From: Clavulina sp. PMI_390
Taxonomy: Eukaryota; Basidiomycota; Agaricomycetes; Cantharellales; Hydnaceae
NCBI GenBank assembly: GCA_015039315.1
Contig: WIDE01000009.1
Span: 1 to 64,000, forward strand
Direction of reading: 5' to 3'
Length of the DNA: 64,000 nt
The notes under the pieces were generated by a model that was not told the DNA's origin, did no database searches, and was given only the letters and a program-made list of their open reading frames with translations. Position 1 is the first letter of the stretch; every line of letters begins with the position of its first letter. Positions 22,389 through 33,936 of this stretch are shown in pieces. A program made the position numbers and the translations under genes.

Positions 22389-25300
22389 ATGCCAGGCAAG
22401 GCTCCTGTCACTAATAATGATGTCGCCGCTTTGAAGGCCCAAGGCGACGCAGCCTACCGAGCGTGTAAACTCGTTGAAGCTCGCGAGTCGTACACCCAAG
22501 CATTGGAGTTGCAAGAAATTCCGACGATTCGATCGAATCTTGCTGCGACACAGTTCGAGATGGGCGACTATGAGTCCTCGATCAAGAACTCCGAAAAGCT
22601 AGTCTCCCAACTAGAAGACAGTGACCACGACAAGACTCTACTCCTTCTACGCATGAAGAATGACACTCGACGGTGTCGCGCTCTCCTCCTCCTCAAGCGA
22701 TGGGATAGCGCAATAATGACACTCGAGCCCCTCCTCAAGCTGGCATCGGAAATCTCTGACCTAGAGACTTCCAGAAGCACCCTTGAAGAACTCCTTAAAC
22801 AGGCGATGCGCTCTCGTCAGCTTGACAGCTTGTCGGCTGGTGAAGCTCAGGAATACATCCAGAAGCTGCCTCGATACCGTCCCTCAAAACACCCCGAGCT
22901 TGAATATTATTCTGTAAGCTACTATCAGAGCCACCCTAACTGGCGCGGAAACCTTGATTCCTCTCTCTAGATAGGCAATGATTCTCCTGCCTCGCTGCTG
23001 GGGTCTCCTCGGTCGGACCCAGAGTCTATTGATACGTCTGACTACGAGCGGCTTCGAATAAAGATTCCACAGGGATCTGTAAGCGGCGCCGCACCCTGGT
23101 CGTTTGATGCTTTGATGATTGGATCCGGTGACGCACGACACCTATATTCCTCTCTTTTCGACATCGCCGAACAGCTGCAGGCCGAGCCAGAATCAAGGCA
23201 GCCTCCTGGACCCTCAGTGAACAGGCCTGAGAACATTAAGTTTCATTTCACACTGGTACGTGAGCCTCTGCTAAACGCATTGTCCAATGCCACTTACTCT
23301 GGGTTAGGCCGATATCCATCCTGCTGCAATATGTCGCAACTTGGTAATGCTACTAGCGTTAGATGAAACAATGGTTTTCCTTCGCTCCGGCACAGACCAG
23401 CGCGCCGGGAGAGAAAGATTAGAGGACATGTGGACGCTGATGCATTTTACCTTGTGAGTGGTCACCTCTTTCTCAAACCTAATCTGTTGTACTGAACTTG
23501 GGGTAGCTGGGGAGTAGTGATGCCTCGCTATGTCCACTCACTTTTGATGGGTCTTATTCGCCGACTCAGAGAAGGCGCATGTCCGTCATGGGTTCGATGC
23601 ACTCCAGAAACAAGGGCCAAGCTGAACCCCTGTTTGGATTATTGGCTAAATAATTGCCTCAAGCGATACTCAGTTCATGATATGATCTACAGATCTCGGT
23701 ATGTTACGTTTACCCTGCTACACAGGTCAGGTTCTAGATCTATGCTCCCTCCGTAGGCCTGTCAAGGACGGCGTTCTTGCTTACTCAAGGACGTTGAACA
23801 ATTCGCCTTCTGCACCAAGTGCCGTTGATTCAACTTTCAATTCACAGCCTAGAAGCTGATCTATGATGATAGGTTACGAGGAAATGATATCAGCAAATGA
23901 CAGGGCATACTATGAAGCGTATCCTGGCACTTTCAGAGAACGAGAGATTTTTTTCACTCTCAAAATTTTGTGGCCACCTTCTCGACTCCTGGATCGAGAG
24001 TCGTCTAGGCTTCATGATTTCTTTTCCCGGGAAATCTCTAAATCAGAGATGGACGACCGTTCAGAGATTCCTTCTCAAGAGGATCTACGGACAATTCAAG
24101 AAGAAATTATGGTTCGATACCTCTTTCTCGCCCCGCATAAGATAATTGATGTTGCTCCACTAGGCAACTTGGCTTCCTAATGTTACATTCATCGCACAAG
24201 GCTGGCCACCTGGACAGAGTCATATGGATGTATTCAAGATGATGACAGATTTCTTCGACCCACCATACATGGACCAGTATAGAGCCGGTGCTGCATCATC
24301 TTTCCATGACCACTCAGCGAGCTTCTGGCTCGGAGTTCTCGCATCCTTTGAAACCATCCATCGCGCCGATTGCGACTTTGTAGTTGAACTCTTCGTGGAT
24401 GACGGTTTTCAAGGTCGCGGACAAAATTCGTGCAGCAGCAATCACCAAATCTCGCGATGGGCCTGCCCTGTTTGACCGCATTCACCTGAACAACGTCCCT
24501 GACTACACGTCGGTCTCTGTTTCTTCTTATGGTTCTATGTGCTACCCGTAAGCTAACACAATCTCAAGGGGAGGGCCACTCACGGCGTTTGTTGATTTAG
24601 CTGAAATGCTGAAACCTCACAACAAAGCTTTCATAACATTCTGCTGCCTCCTGAATACCAGTTACTTCTCATACAAAGGTGACGGTCCGAATGCCGAAGG
24701 TATTGAACTGGATAGATACTTATACACGTATGTGCTCACTATATCTCTAAACTAACGGAGCGAAAGTGAGACATATTCCTCCTTGTATAGTCACGCTGGG
24801 ATACTTCACCGGGAACTCGAGCTAGTGTTCGGTTTCAAACGAGAGCTTTCTCTTGACTACATGGGGCGCTACATGGCTTTCTCAAGAAAACTTCATGCTG
24901 ATAACTCCGCTCGAGTTACCAAAGGTCGGCTCTCGCGAATCATCTATGACGTCTTCTTCAAGACTGTCATGCCAATCAAGTGGGAAAAAATGGACAATGT
25001 AATCGTTACTCTCTTCTTCGGTGCTTATCTTGGTGGCTGAAGTGGAATATAGTTGACCATTCGACAGCCGCTCAACATCCAAAACTGGTTCAAGTTCCTT
25101 TTCTTCCTAGCAAAGCAAGGCTAGTAAGTTCATCTCCATTAAGGCACTGGTCATTGAAGCTCTTGACTTATATCATTCTCGTAGCCCGTTACATTGGTTA
25201 TCTGAGGTCGTGGATGGAATGCTAGGGGGAAGTATATCAACGGCTGCTCGACCTCCGACATCATTACCCCACCTCATCCCATCGAATCTTGAGACTGAAA

Positions 25301-25857
25301 CAGCCGAAGGAATTAAAGCCCTGTCCCTTACACCGTTTGTGCATGAATTACGCACCTTCGCCGCACTATGGGCCCCCATCTTCCCATTCTCTATCTTATC
25401 ACCACATCTCCCTCCAGCCACCGAGCTACGCACGTGTCAGCTGAAAATTAAGGGAGTTCACGAGACATACTTCCTCCCTACCGCTGCCACATACTGCCTC
25501 AAATTCTTTCGCGACATCGTAACAGGATTCCTCACTGATCAAATTGATCTGCTCAGCCAGAGGGACACAAGCGGAGCTGTGTTCATTTCCACGATACACA
25601 TGCAACATGACTCCAATGTGAGCCAAACCTATGCAAGGAAATCGTCTCTCGCGGGTATCTGCTAACAAAGGCATCCACAGACTATCACCTTCCTGCTGAC
25701 TAGAGCCGCACTGATCCAGCTTCAGCAGGAGGGATGGCATGTTGGATTATGGTCATGCATTGAGGGTCACTTTGTCGCCACTTCAATAGCTTCCACAGCC
25801 ATAAAAGAACTAGGAGATGTTGGACAGTGGGAATTTGCTACCACCAAGTCTGAGTGA
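22389..25857 (+). CDS. TPR + DUF4470 protein, copy A (frameshifted)
   Basis: Twelve exons are traced: 22389-22913, 22971-23255, 23308-23453, 23507-23698, 23757-23818, 23873-24111, 24164-24508, 24569-24727, 24791-24998, 25053-25123, 25185-25617 and 25681-25857. The N-terminus is TPR-like (ALKAQGDAAYRACKLVEARE). A DUF4470 segment follows: FDALMIGSGDARHLYSSLFD then ADIHPAAICRNLVMLLALDE. The C-terminus ends in a block with TFLLTRAALIQLQQEGW. Exon 7 holds one extra T (TTTT at 24406-24409 against GTTC in copy B), which shifts the frame before the conserved DGPALFDRIHL segment. Removing that base gives 946 codons. DUF4470 also occurs in DNAAF3 and in fungal MYND-finger proteins, but no MYND finger is seen here. 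Molecular function is unknown. Confidence 0.7.
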
Positions 25858-26044
25858 TCGGGATAGCTATTGACTGATTGTCAATCCTGGGACTTTCATG
25901 GGATCTCTAGTTGGGGACATAACTGCGCAATGTACGTTTCGTCAGCCAGTAAACCCCATGTACGAGTGGTGTGGTATTCTGACAACCTAATCTCAAAGCT
26001 AAAGGAAATTCAACATAATGATAGAAAATAGCATTAATGCTAAA

Positions 26045-26219
26045 ATACATACGAGCATCGCCACAGAGGAGGTTCGGCCATTCGGCTAGGTGTTCAAGTG
26101 CGCTGTGGAAGCAACTAAGGATCGATCGATGCTAAGAGTGGTACGAATGCAATTGATGTTGGAAGAGCGTAGAATGCTAGAACTCTGGAGCTCGCCGAGA
26201 CTCCTGTCACCGCGTTCAT
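26045..26219 (-). pseudogene. Truncated 5' stub of the CN-hydrolase gene
   Basis: On the minus strand from 26219 the sequence encodes MNAVTGVSASSRVLAFYALP, close to the first residues of the hydrolase at 22169. It then loses frame through small indels and stops resembling it near 26045. No catalytic domain follows. It is the part of the hydrolase gene that was carried along when the DUF4470 gene was duplicated. Confidence 0.75.
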
Positions 26220-26360
26220 CCTAATGCGAGTGGGTCGTGACGTTGTATACGCTTCCCTATAGAGACTAGATGCTCAGATCGTGTCGATATCAGGGACGTT
26301 GTGGTAGTAAAATAATGATAGCCACGAAAGAACCGCGCGCCAAACGCGAGAGGATTCGCC

Positions 26361-26365
26361 ATTGG
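26361..26365 (-). promoter_or_regulatory. CCAAT box in duplicated promoter
   Basis: The inverted CCAAT (ATTGG) and its flanks match 22311-22315 in copy A. It is 73 bp from the ATG at 26434, the natural start of copy B before the assembly gap. Confidence 0.45.
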
Positions 26366-26399
26366 TCACGGGTCACGCGAACCTTCAGCCCAAACAACA

Positions 26400-26619
26400 A
26401 ACAAAACAAACTGGACCCACCTGGTTTGTTGCAATGCCAGGCAAGGCTCCTGTCGGTAATGATGATGTAATCGCTCTGAAAGCCCAAGGTGATGCTGCCT
26501 ACCGAGCGCGTAAACTTGCTGAAGCTCGCCAGCTGTACACACAAGCTCTGGAGTTGCAAGAAATCCCGACCATTCGATCGAATCTTGCAGCAACACAGTT
26601 CGAGATAGGGGACTATGAG
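26400..26619. repeat. 220-bp flank of assembly gap, left copy
   Basis: Identical to 26630-26849 except at one base (G at 26556, A at 26786). It contains the ATG at 26434 and the first 62 codons of DUF4470 gene B, and is cut off at the Ns. It is most simply an unmerged contig overlap. Confidence 0.85.
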
Positions 26620-26629
26620 NNNNNNNNNN
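26620..26629. other. Assembly gap (10 N)
   Basis: Ten N characters mark a scaffold join of unspecified size. Because the sequence on both sides is the same 220 bp, the true gap is probably negative, meaning the two contigs overlap. Confidence 0.97.
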
Positions 26630-26849
26630 AACAAAACAAACTGGACCCACCTGGTTTGTTGCAATGCCAGGCAAGGCTCCTGTCGGTAATGATGATGTAA
26701 TCGCTCTGAAAGCCCAAGGTGATGCTGCCTACCGAGCGCGTAAACTTGCTGAAGCTCGCCAGCTGTACACACAAGCTCTGGAGTTACAAGAAATCCCGAC
26801 CATTCGATCGAATCTTGCAGCAACACAGTTCGAGATAGGGGACTATGAG
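26630..26849. repeat. 220-bp flank of assembly gap, right copy
   Basis: The second copy of the gap flank. It runs on without interruption into the rest of gene B, so this copy is used for the gene model. Confidence 0.85.
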
Positions 26850-29800
26850 TCCTCAATCAAAAACTCTGAAAAAGTAGTGAACGATCTCGGCGGGAACGAC
26901 CATGATACAAATTTGCCTCTCCAACTGAAGAATGATCTTCGGAGGTGTCGTGCCCTCATTTTACTCAAGCGATGGGATACAGCGGTCAAAATACTCCAGC
27001 CTCTCTCAAAGTTGGTCTCGACTACCCATGAACTAAACGCGTCCACGTCTCAAGGCACTGTGCAAGATCTCCTACATCAAGCCACGCTCTCCATCCAGGC
27101 AGACAGCTTTTCAACAAGCGAAGCCCAAGAGCACGTCCACAAGTTACCTCGGTATCGCCCTCCGAAGCGTCCTGAGCTCGAATATTATACGGTAAGCCTG
27201 AAACATCGAAACTGTTGATGGAAACCTCCCCTGATCAATCCTCCCTCCAGATTGGGCATGATTCTCCCACCTCGTTACTGGGGTCTCCTCGGGCTTATCT
27301 GAAAGATACGTCCGATAACGAGCGGCTTCGAATGAAGATACCACGGAGCTCCATCATCGGGACAGAACAGTGGTCTTTCGATGCCTTGTTAATCGGATCA
27401 GGCGATGCAAGACATCTATACTCCTCTTTGTTTGACATTGCTGACCAGCTAAGGGCTGGGCTAGGGCCAGATACTGGCACGAAAACCTCAGTAAACAAGA
27501 AAGGAAATATCAGTATCCATTTTACGCTGGTGAGAATTTCTTTGGGGTAACTTGGCAGATATCATGTCCATAACCTTACCTTGGATAGGCCGAAATCCAC
27601 CCGGCTACGATATGCCGCAACTTGATCATGTTATTAGCATTGGATGAAGCTGCATCCACTTCCAGCTCCAACACAACCCGCCAAGTCCGTGCCAAAAAAG
27701 TCGAGGATATGTGCACGTTGATGCATTTTTGTTTGTGAGCATTCTCATTATCTTACGGGCTTGTCCTAGTTGTTGAAAGCATGATAGCTGGGGCGTTGCG
27801 ATGCCTCGGTACACCCATTCACTATTAATGGACCTCATACGTCGCGTTAGACATGATGATCTCCCTTCATGGATCCGTTGTACCGCAGAAACCAGGGCCA
27901 AACTGAACCCCTACCTGGATTACTGGCTGAACGACTGTCTAAAGCAGCACACCGTGCGCGATATGGTATCAAAGTCTCTGTATGTTATGTCGTGCTTGAA
28001 AATCAATTTTTTGACTCACTTACCAGATTCATGATGAAGAAATCCCACGAGCGGTTTTTTGGCCCATGCAAGGGACATGGTGAATTCGAGCACAGCTTCG
28101 AGTGCGCGCTTTTCATTGTTTGACGGGTTGCGCCTATATAACTGATCCCTCCGAGGTAGGTTATGAGGATGCAATGGCAGCGAACGATAGAGCGTACTAC
28201 AAGGCTTATCCTGGTACCCTCAGAGAACGAGAAGCATTCTCTAATCTGAAAGTACTTTGGCCTCCTCTTCGAATGCTGGATCAAGAATCCCCAACTCTTA
28301 GAAACTTTTTCTCCGGCGAAATCTCCAAATCTCGGGCGAATGACCGATCAGAGAAGCCTTCCCCACAAAAGCTAGCGACTATCCAGAGATAGATAGAGGT
28401 TCGATGCTGCCACTCTCCAATAGACCTGATCTCGCTCACCCTAGATACTAGGCAACTTGGCTGCCCAATGTTACGTTCTTGACCCAAGGATGGCCACACG
28501 GAACTTTCGGGACGGATGTGTTCAAAGCACTAACGGATTTCTTTGATCCACCGTACATGCAGCGTTACGGCGCTACGGCTTTGTCATCTTTCCACGACCA
28601 CTCAACGAGCCTCTGGCTTGGACTTCTCGAATCTCTCGATACCATCCGTCGGGCTAAATGCAAGCTCACGATTGAACTTTTTGCAGATGACGGGTTCAAA
28701 GTCTCAGACGATATCCGCACGGCAGCAGCGGCAAACTCTAGGGATGGTCCTGCACTCTTTGACCGTATCCACCTAAGCAACGTCCCCGACTACACGTCAG
28801 TATATATTTTCCCCTGCCACCGTGCAATCTATCCAAAACTGATTAATTTACTAATGCAGGGGAGGCCCGCTCACAGCATTTATGGATCTATCTGGGATTC
28901 TTAAATCCCACCGAACTGCATTCATCACATTTTGCTGTCTTCTCAACCCTACGAGTTTCTCCCAAAGAGGAGATGGCTCCAACGCATCCAAGTTGGAGCA
29001 CGACCGCTATATGTACACGTCAGTAGTCACTGCACCTGCAATTGGATCTTATGGTTCACTCACATGAGTCCGTGACGCAGACACTCTGGGATACTTCTCG
29101 ATGAAATTGGATCGGTTTATGGCTTCAAGCGAGAGCTTCCTCTGGATTATATGGGCCACTATATGGTTTTCTCGCGGGATCTATCTATTAGCAACAAACC
29201 CCAGGTAACAAGGGATCGCCTCGCTAGGATCATCTACGATGTTTTCTTCAAGACGGTTGCTCCAATCGAGTGGACGACTATGAGCCCCGTATGGTCTATT
29301 CGTCACATCAGATCTCCTCTCTTTGACTGACAAGATGTTCTAGTTAACTATCCGACAATCTCTCAATCTTCAGAATTGGTTTAGATTCATTATCTTCTTG
29401 GCCGAGCAGAATTAGTCAGTCCAGAATTATTCGCTGTGGTCATTTTCAGCTCTTTGTTTATCTCCTTCCTCCTAGCCCATGGCACTGGTTGTCAGAGATC
29501 ATTGACGGAATGTTGGATGGGAAAATATCGACTGTGGCTCGACCCCCAACGTCTTTACCCCACCCTATCCCATCAAACCTCGGCTCTGCCGCCCCCCAAA
29601 GAGTAGAAACAATTTCCCTTGCGCCGTTCGTGCATGAGCTGCGTACTTTCTCCGCACTCTGGGCTCCAACATTTCCTTTCTCCCTTGCATCACCACATGT
29701 CCCACCCACATCAGAGCTACGGACGTGTCAGCTGAAAACCAAGGCGATTCAGGAAACATATTTTATCCCTACCGTACCGACCTACTGTCTCAAGTTTTAT

Positions 29801-30139
29801 CGCGATCAAGCCACGGCGTTTCGCAAAGGGCAAATTAATCTCCTCAACACCACAGAGACCAGCAACCTAGTGTTTATATCGACGATAGATTTCCATTATG
29901 CCTCTCGCGTAAGCATCCTTTTCTGTTATTCATTTGACGTCCAACGCTTGGCTGATGCTCTCAAACAGACGGTCACTTTCCTGGTCACCCGAGCCGCACT
30001 GACCCAGCTCCAGCAGGAGGGATGGTATGTTGGATTGTGGTCATTCATTGAGGGTCAATTCGTTGCTGCTCCAAAATCGTGCACAACTGTAAAAGAAGTT
30101 GGCGGGGTCGAGCAGTGGGCAGTCGCCACCAATAAGTAA
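26664..30139 (+). CDS. TPR + DUF4470 protein, copy B (in-frame stop)
   Basis: Twelve exons match copy A almost one for one: 26664-27191, 27251-27529, 27589-27734, 27788-27979, 28040-28101, 28160-28398, 28452-28795, 28860-29018, 29081-29288, 29344-29414, 29476-29908 and 29969-30139. The TPR-like start, DUF4470 (FDALLIGSGDARHLYSSLFD, AEIHPATICRNLIMLLALDE) and the C-terminal block with TFLVTRAALTQLQQEGW are all kept. Near the end of exon 6 the frame hits TAG at 28390-28392, where copy A has GAA; downstream exons stay open. The site of the copy A frameshift is normal here. If the stop is real, the product ends at about residue 480 and lacks the C-terminal domain. Confidence 0.7.
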
Positions 30140-30431
30140 TCGGTATAGCTATTGATAAATCCTCAGTCTAGCGGATTTTCATGCAATCGCCAATAGTGGA
30201 ACCAAATACTGCAGCATCAATTTTTGTAGTTCACACAGCCCAAGTATAGAATGTAGCATGAAGTGGGGTCCCTAATTGCATGAAGCCTGAAAATTTCAGG
30301 GAATGATCGGAAGCACCATTGCCGTCAATTAAGTACATTCCAACGCGTAGACGACCGTCCAAGCCATCGCCCTGCTTTTGCGGTAATGGAGAGTTCCACT
30401 ATAAGATGCGGAGAGCCTTTATGGTTAATTC

Positions 30432-33400
30432 CTACGAGGTTGTCGTTGCTGATTGCACAGCTGAGGCCCACGAATCCACATCTCCAATGATATTGATGGA
30501 AGTGCAAGGCAGCGGGTCACTGGCGGGTCCATCGTCAACAAAGGACCAAAGGAGCACTTCCCACCCTTGACGCTTCAGCTCCTCTAGAGAGCCTTGGGCT
30601 AAATAGAATGTCGCGATCTAAATCCCAAAGAAGATAAGCCCTTTGAGGCGGACAGAAAAAAAGCTGAGGATGTACCCTTGTGCTGTGCGCATAATGAAGC
30701 GTCGATATGAATGCGACTTCAGAGGACGTGGCCTCGTCACGTAGGTCTAGGTTGATTGTCGGACTCGCTGTTTGCGAGCTGCTCACAAACTTCAGAACCA
30801 GCCGGTGTACTGCGGTGGGCATCATCGAGAAAAAAATCGTCATTGGGACGTGAACTTGGCAAGTGCATATCTCTGAAATCGGAGGTAACCCTGGGGCTGT
30901 TAGGGAGAACGGAAGCAAGGGAGCCCAGATTGCAGCGGTGGTCTGAAGTTCGAGCATGAACGGTGTAAGGAAGAGCAGAGCCTCATCCGCATGGAGCCGG
31001 GGCATTCGAGGGATGGGGGCAGGTCGAGAGGGCGCTGGCCGCACTCGTGTACGGATGCGACCAGTGAAGAAACCTTCGATTGTTTCCGAAATCCAATGGT
31101 AAGGGCTGCAGTTTCGTTAGATGAACGCTTTACCTAGCTCTTATTTGAACAAATACTCACTAGCCCCTCTTGCAGAGCATTTCGACAAATCTGAAAAATG
31201 CCAGCATATTGAGTGGTTCACGCATGCTTGACTAAACCAACTATTAGTAACCGCATTGGCCTCAGGTACTCAGACGGCTTTCACCATGGATCTGCTCCTC
31301 CAGCGAGTTGCAAGCACACTTCGCAGGAACGCCTCGTGCAGGATGACAGTCAGTCGTTCTCGAGAGACCAATTTATCTGGGCTACTCGGAACTTTGGTGA
31401 ATGCCATGTAATGCGAAAGAAGGAGGTGTGGAAGCTCTCGCTTCATTCCAAACACAGTCTCTATTTCTTCGAGGAAGACGCCAGAGTAACTGGAGGACAG
31501 GAGAAGATTAATGCGGTTCTAGTCCAATCGGGCCCACGGGATACTAACTTGTAAACGTATGATTGTAGGGCTTCTTCAGCAGCTTCATTGGTGAACTGAG
31601 CTGACCAGAGGCCAGCATTGAGCAGGCAGTTGAATGTGATTAATGCTCGCTCGTGTGTTCGCAGAATCCCAGCACACGAGGTGAACGAAGTAAGCACGCC
31701 ACCTCTGAAATCAGGATTCAGGAATGAGCAACAAGTTGAAATGCAATCAACGATTCCTCACGTGTAGTCGGGAAGATTACTGAGGTGAATACGATCAAAA
31801 AGCACTGGCCCATCCCGGCGTCCTTCATAGTTCCCGAAGCGGATTTGGTCCACGACGTGAAGAGCATCATCCACTATGAGCTCTATTTTGAAGGAACGAG
31901 CGTATCTGCTGAGCGCTCGAACGCCGTCTGCTGCCAAATCGAAGAAAAGACAGGAAAACTGGTGAATGGTTGCGTTAGGGCCGGAGGGGGCTAACTGCAG
32001 CGCCCATGGTAGTACGTCATCGAATAACCAAGTGATTTGTTTGAAAGTGTCATGGTTGTAATCTCCTGCTGCCCAATCGTCAGTGAGGAAAGTGACGTTA
32101 CAGAACCAGGTTTCCTATAGTAGAATGTGGAGAGATCAGCACTGGCGCGCTAGGGGGAAAGCATCCCAAGTGAGATTGACTGACAAGGATGTTGTCGTGT
32201 GCCAATTGAAGGTCCTTTAGTGGCGTAGCAGGCTTCAGTTCGGTCTTCCGAGCGTACTCAGCGGCAAAGAATTCTCGTAACTCCAGCGCCTCGTCAGGCA
32301 CGAGGTATTCTGGAGGCCACAGAACCCGCAGGATAGGAAATGATGCTTTCTCTCTTCTCGAGCCAGGGGGTAATATTTCCTGTTCTATCTTGCGACTCTC
32401 TCTCAAGTTGTCCTTGAATTCTGCAAACCAGAAATTATCGCAATTAGTGAGTGCAGAAGTGCTCAGCGTCAATACACAGACCATCGGTAGAGTCAACGCC
32501 CATGGCGGAGAGTTCTGCTATAGTTTCGGAGGGATGCTTGCCAGCCCTAATAGCACACCAATTCGGTTAGATAGTGACAACCGCTTGAGGAAGAGCCGAT
32601 CAGCTCACCTTAAAGATCTTGTCATCCTTCTCAGCTCATGTTGTTGGGACATGGGACCTAGCCAGTAATCGAGACAGGGGTTGATCTGTTCCCTAGAAGC
32701 ATCATCGAGAACGACGCATGAAGGATGCGGACCATCCCGAACACGACGAATAATCTCCATCATGGTAACGTGAACTTTTGGTGGCATTCCGCATGACCAG
32801 CTATTAGGAGAGCAACATCAGCATACCCAAGGTAATTCTGGAAATGGGCACGAGTGAAGCGGACAATACGAAGTGTAGCATAGTCAATAGCTCCCTCTGG
32901 CGGCTCGGCACTTGGGGATCCACAAGATTGTTGTGCTGGGATATTTCTTCAAGAGCGTAGAGGATGACAAGGTGACGGGCAATAGCGTAGGGTCGGATGT
33001 CATTCTAATTTTTTTTTGTTCATGTGAGCCATATGAATCACAGGAATTAGTGGGAGCCGATCTTACCATTGTGATATGAATTCCAACCCCATTTTTGGGC
33101 GGATATTTCACCTCAGATTCTTTCACCAGATGTTGTCGCTCGACAAATTTTACTGAGATGTCCAGGAGAGTGGCATAAAGGTGCCGTGGATCTCCAGCAC
33201 CGAGCATGAGCGCCGAGAAGTCCCAAGGCTCCGCGCCCAAGAGTGAAGGTTCAGGTATTAGAATTTTCAGCTTGTTAAAGTCTCCAATGGTCTCTTCGGT
33301 CACCGAAGAGGAACGTGGCGCGCCGAGCAATGACTCTGGTTTATCTTCACCAACCTTCATCAGAAGGGGGAAAAAAATGATGTTACCAGAGGGAAACAGA

Positions 33401-33936
33401 TAGATAGTCACTGTACTTACCACAAAGTGTTCCATTACGGACGCCGAAGCAGGGCGATAGTTCGGGAGTTGAATCAACCGGTCACTAGCCACTCTCTGAG
33501 TTGGAACTGGAGAGGGGTCTAAACGCTCCATTGATTCGAGAAGTAACGATGCCATGGTTTTGAGCTCCTCAAGGCCCTCGTGACCGGATAGTCGAGTAAC
33601 CAACGCGCGGGCACGAGGGAGTGCTTCCGCTGACTTCTTGGTGATAGCCAGACATCGCAGCACACGAATTTCGTTTTTCACGCGCATTCCGGGATTTGGT
33701 GTCTGAGCTGAGTCGCCCAAGAGATCGACCACTTTTTGGGAGTTTTCAGCCGACACATCGTACTGGCCAAGCTCGAATTCGGCTGCGGCGAGGTTGGAAC
33801 GAAGAGCAGGAAGTTCTGTAGTTTCGAGAGCCTGTGTATAGAGCTTTCGGGCAAGTACGTAGTTCTTTGCCCGATATGCGGCATCTGCCTGCGCCTTTAC
33901 AAGTAGGGATACGTCCGCCTGAGACGTTGCGGACAT
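30432..33936 (-). CDS. TPR + DUF4470 protein, copy C (apparently intact, inverted)
   Basis: About twelve exons on the minus strand reproduce the A/B gene. The N-terminus has LVKAQADAAYRAKNYVLARK. DUF4470 has FSALMLGAGDPRHLYATLLD then NDIRPYAIARHLVILYALEE. Further exons give PKVHVTMMEIIRRVRDG, DGPVLFDRIHLSNLPDYT and ETVFGMKRELPHLLLSHYM. The last exon has YLAQGSLEELKRQGW and stops at 30432. I found no frameshift or stop along the spliced path. It is clearly more diverged from A and B than they are from each other, so it is the older paralogue and the one most likely to be functional. It is convergent with copy B (292 bp between stops). Confidence 0.75.

Larger units (their letters stand above)
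21998..25905. repeat. Segmental duplication, copy 1
   Basis: This block is similar throughout to 26045-30190. The left edge falls inside exon 1 of the CN-hydrolase gene and the right edge about 50 bp past the stop of DUF4470 gene A. Exon lengths are nearly identical in the two copies, while intron sequence and many third positions differ. The duplication is therefore not brand new. Confidence 0.75.
26045..30190. repeat. Segmental duplication, copy 2
   Basis: This is the counterpart of 21998-25905, in direct orientation and beginning about 190 bp after the first copy ends. It carries the hydrolase stub, the CCAAT-containing promoter block and DUF4470 gene B. Its length is inflated by the 10-N gap and the 220-bp duplicated flank. 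Confidence 0.75.

Noticed and set aside
26400..26849. Biological tandem repeat of 220 bp
   Set aside because: The repeat ends exactly at the N gap on both sides. A contig overlap explains it more simply.
26290..26856. Open frames crossing the Ns with X residues
   Set aside because: Artefact of the duplicated gap flank, not a real fusion protein.
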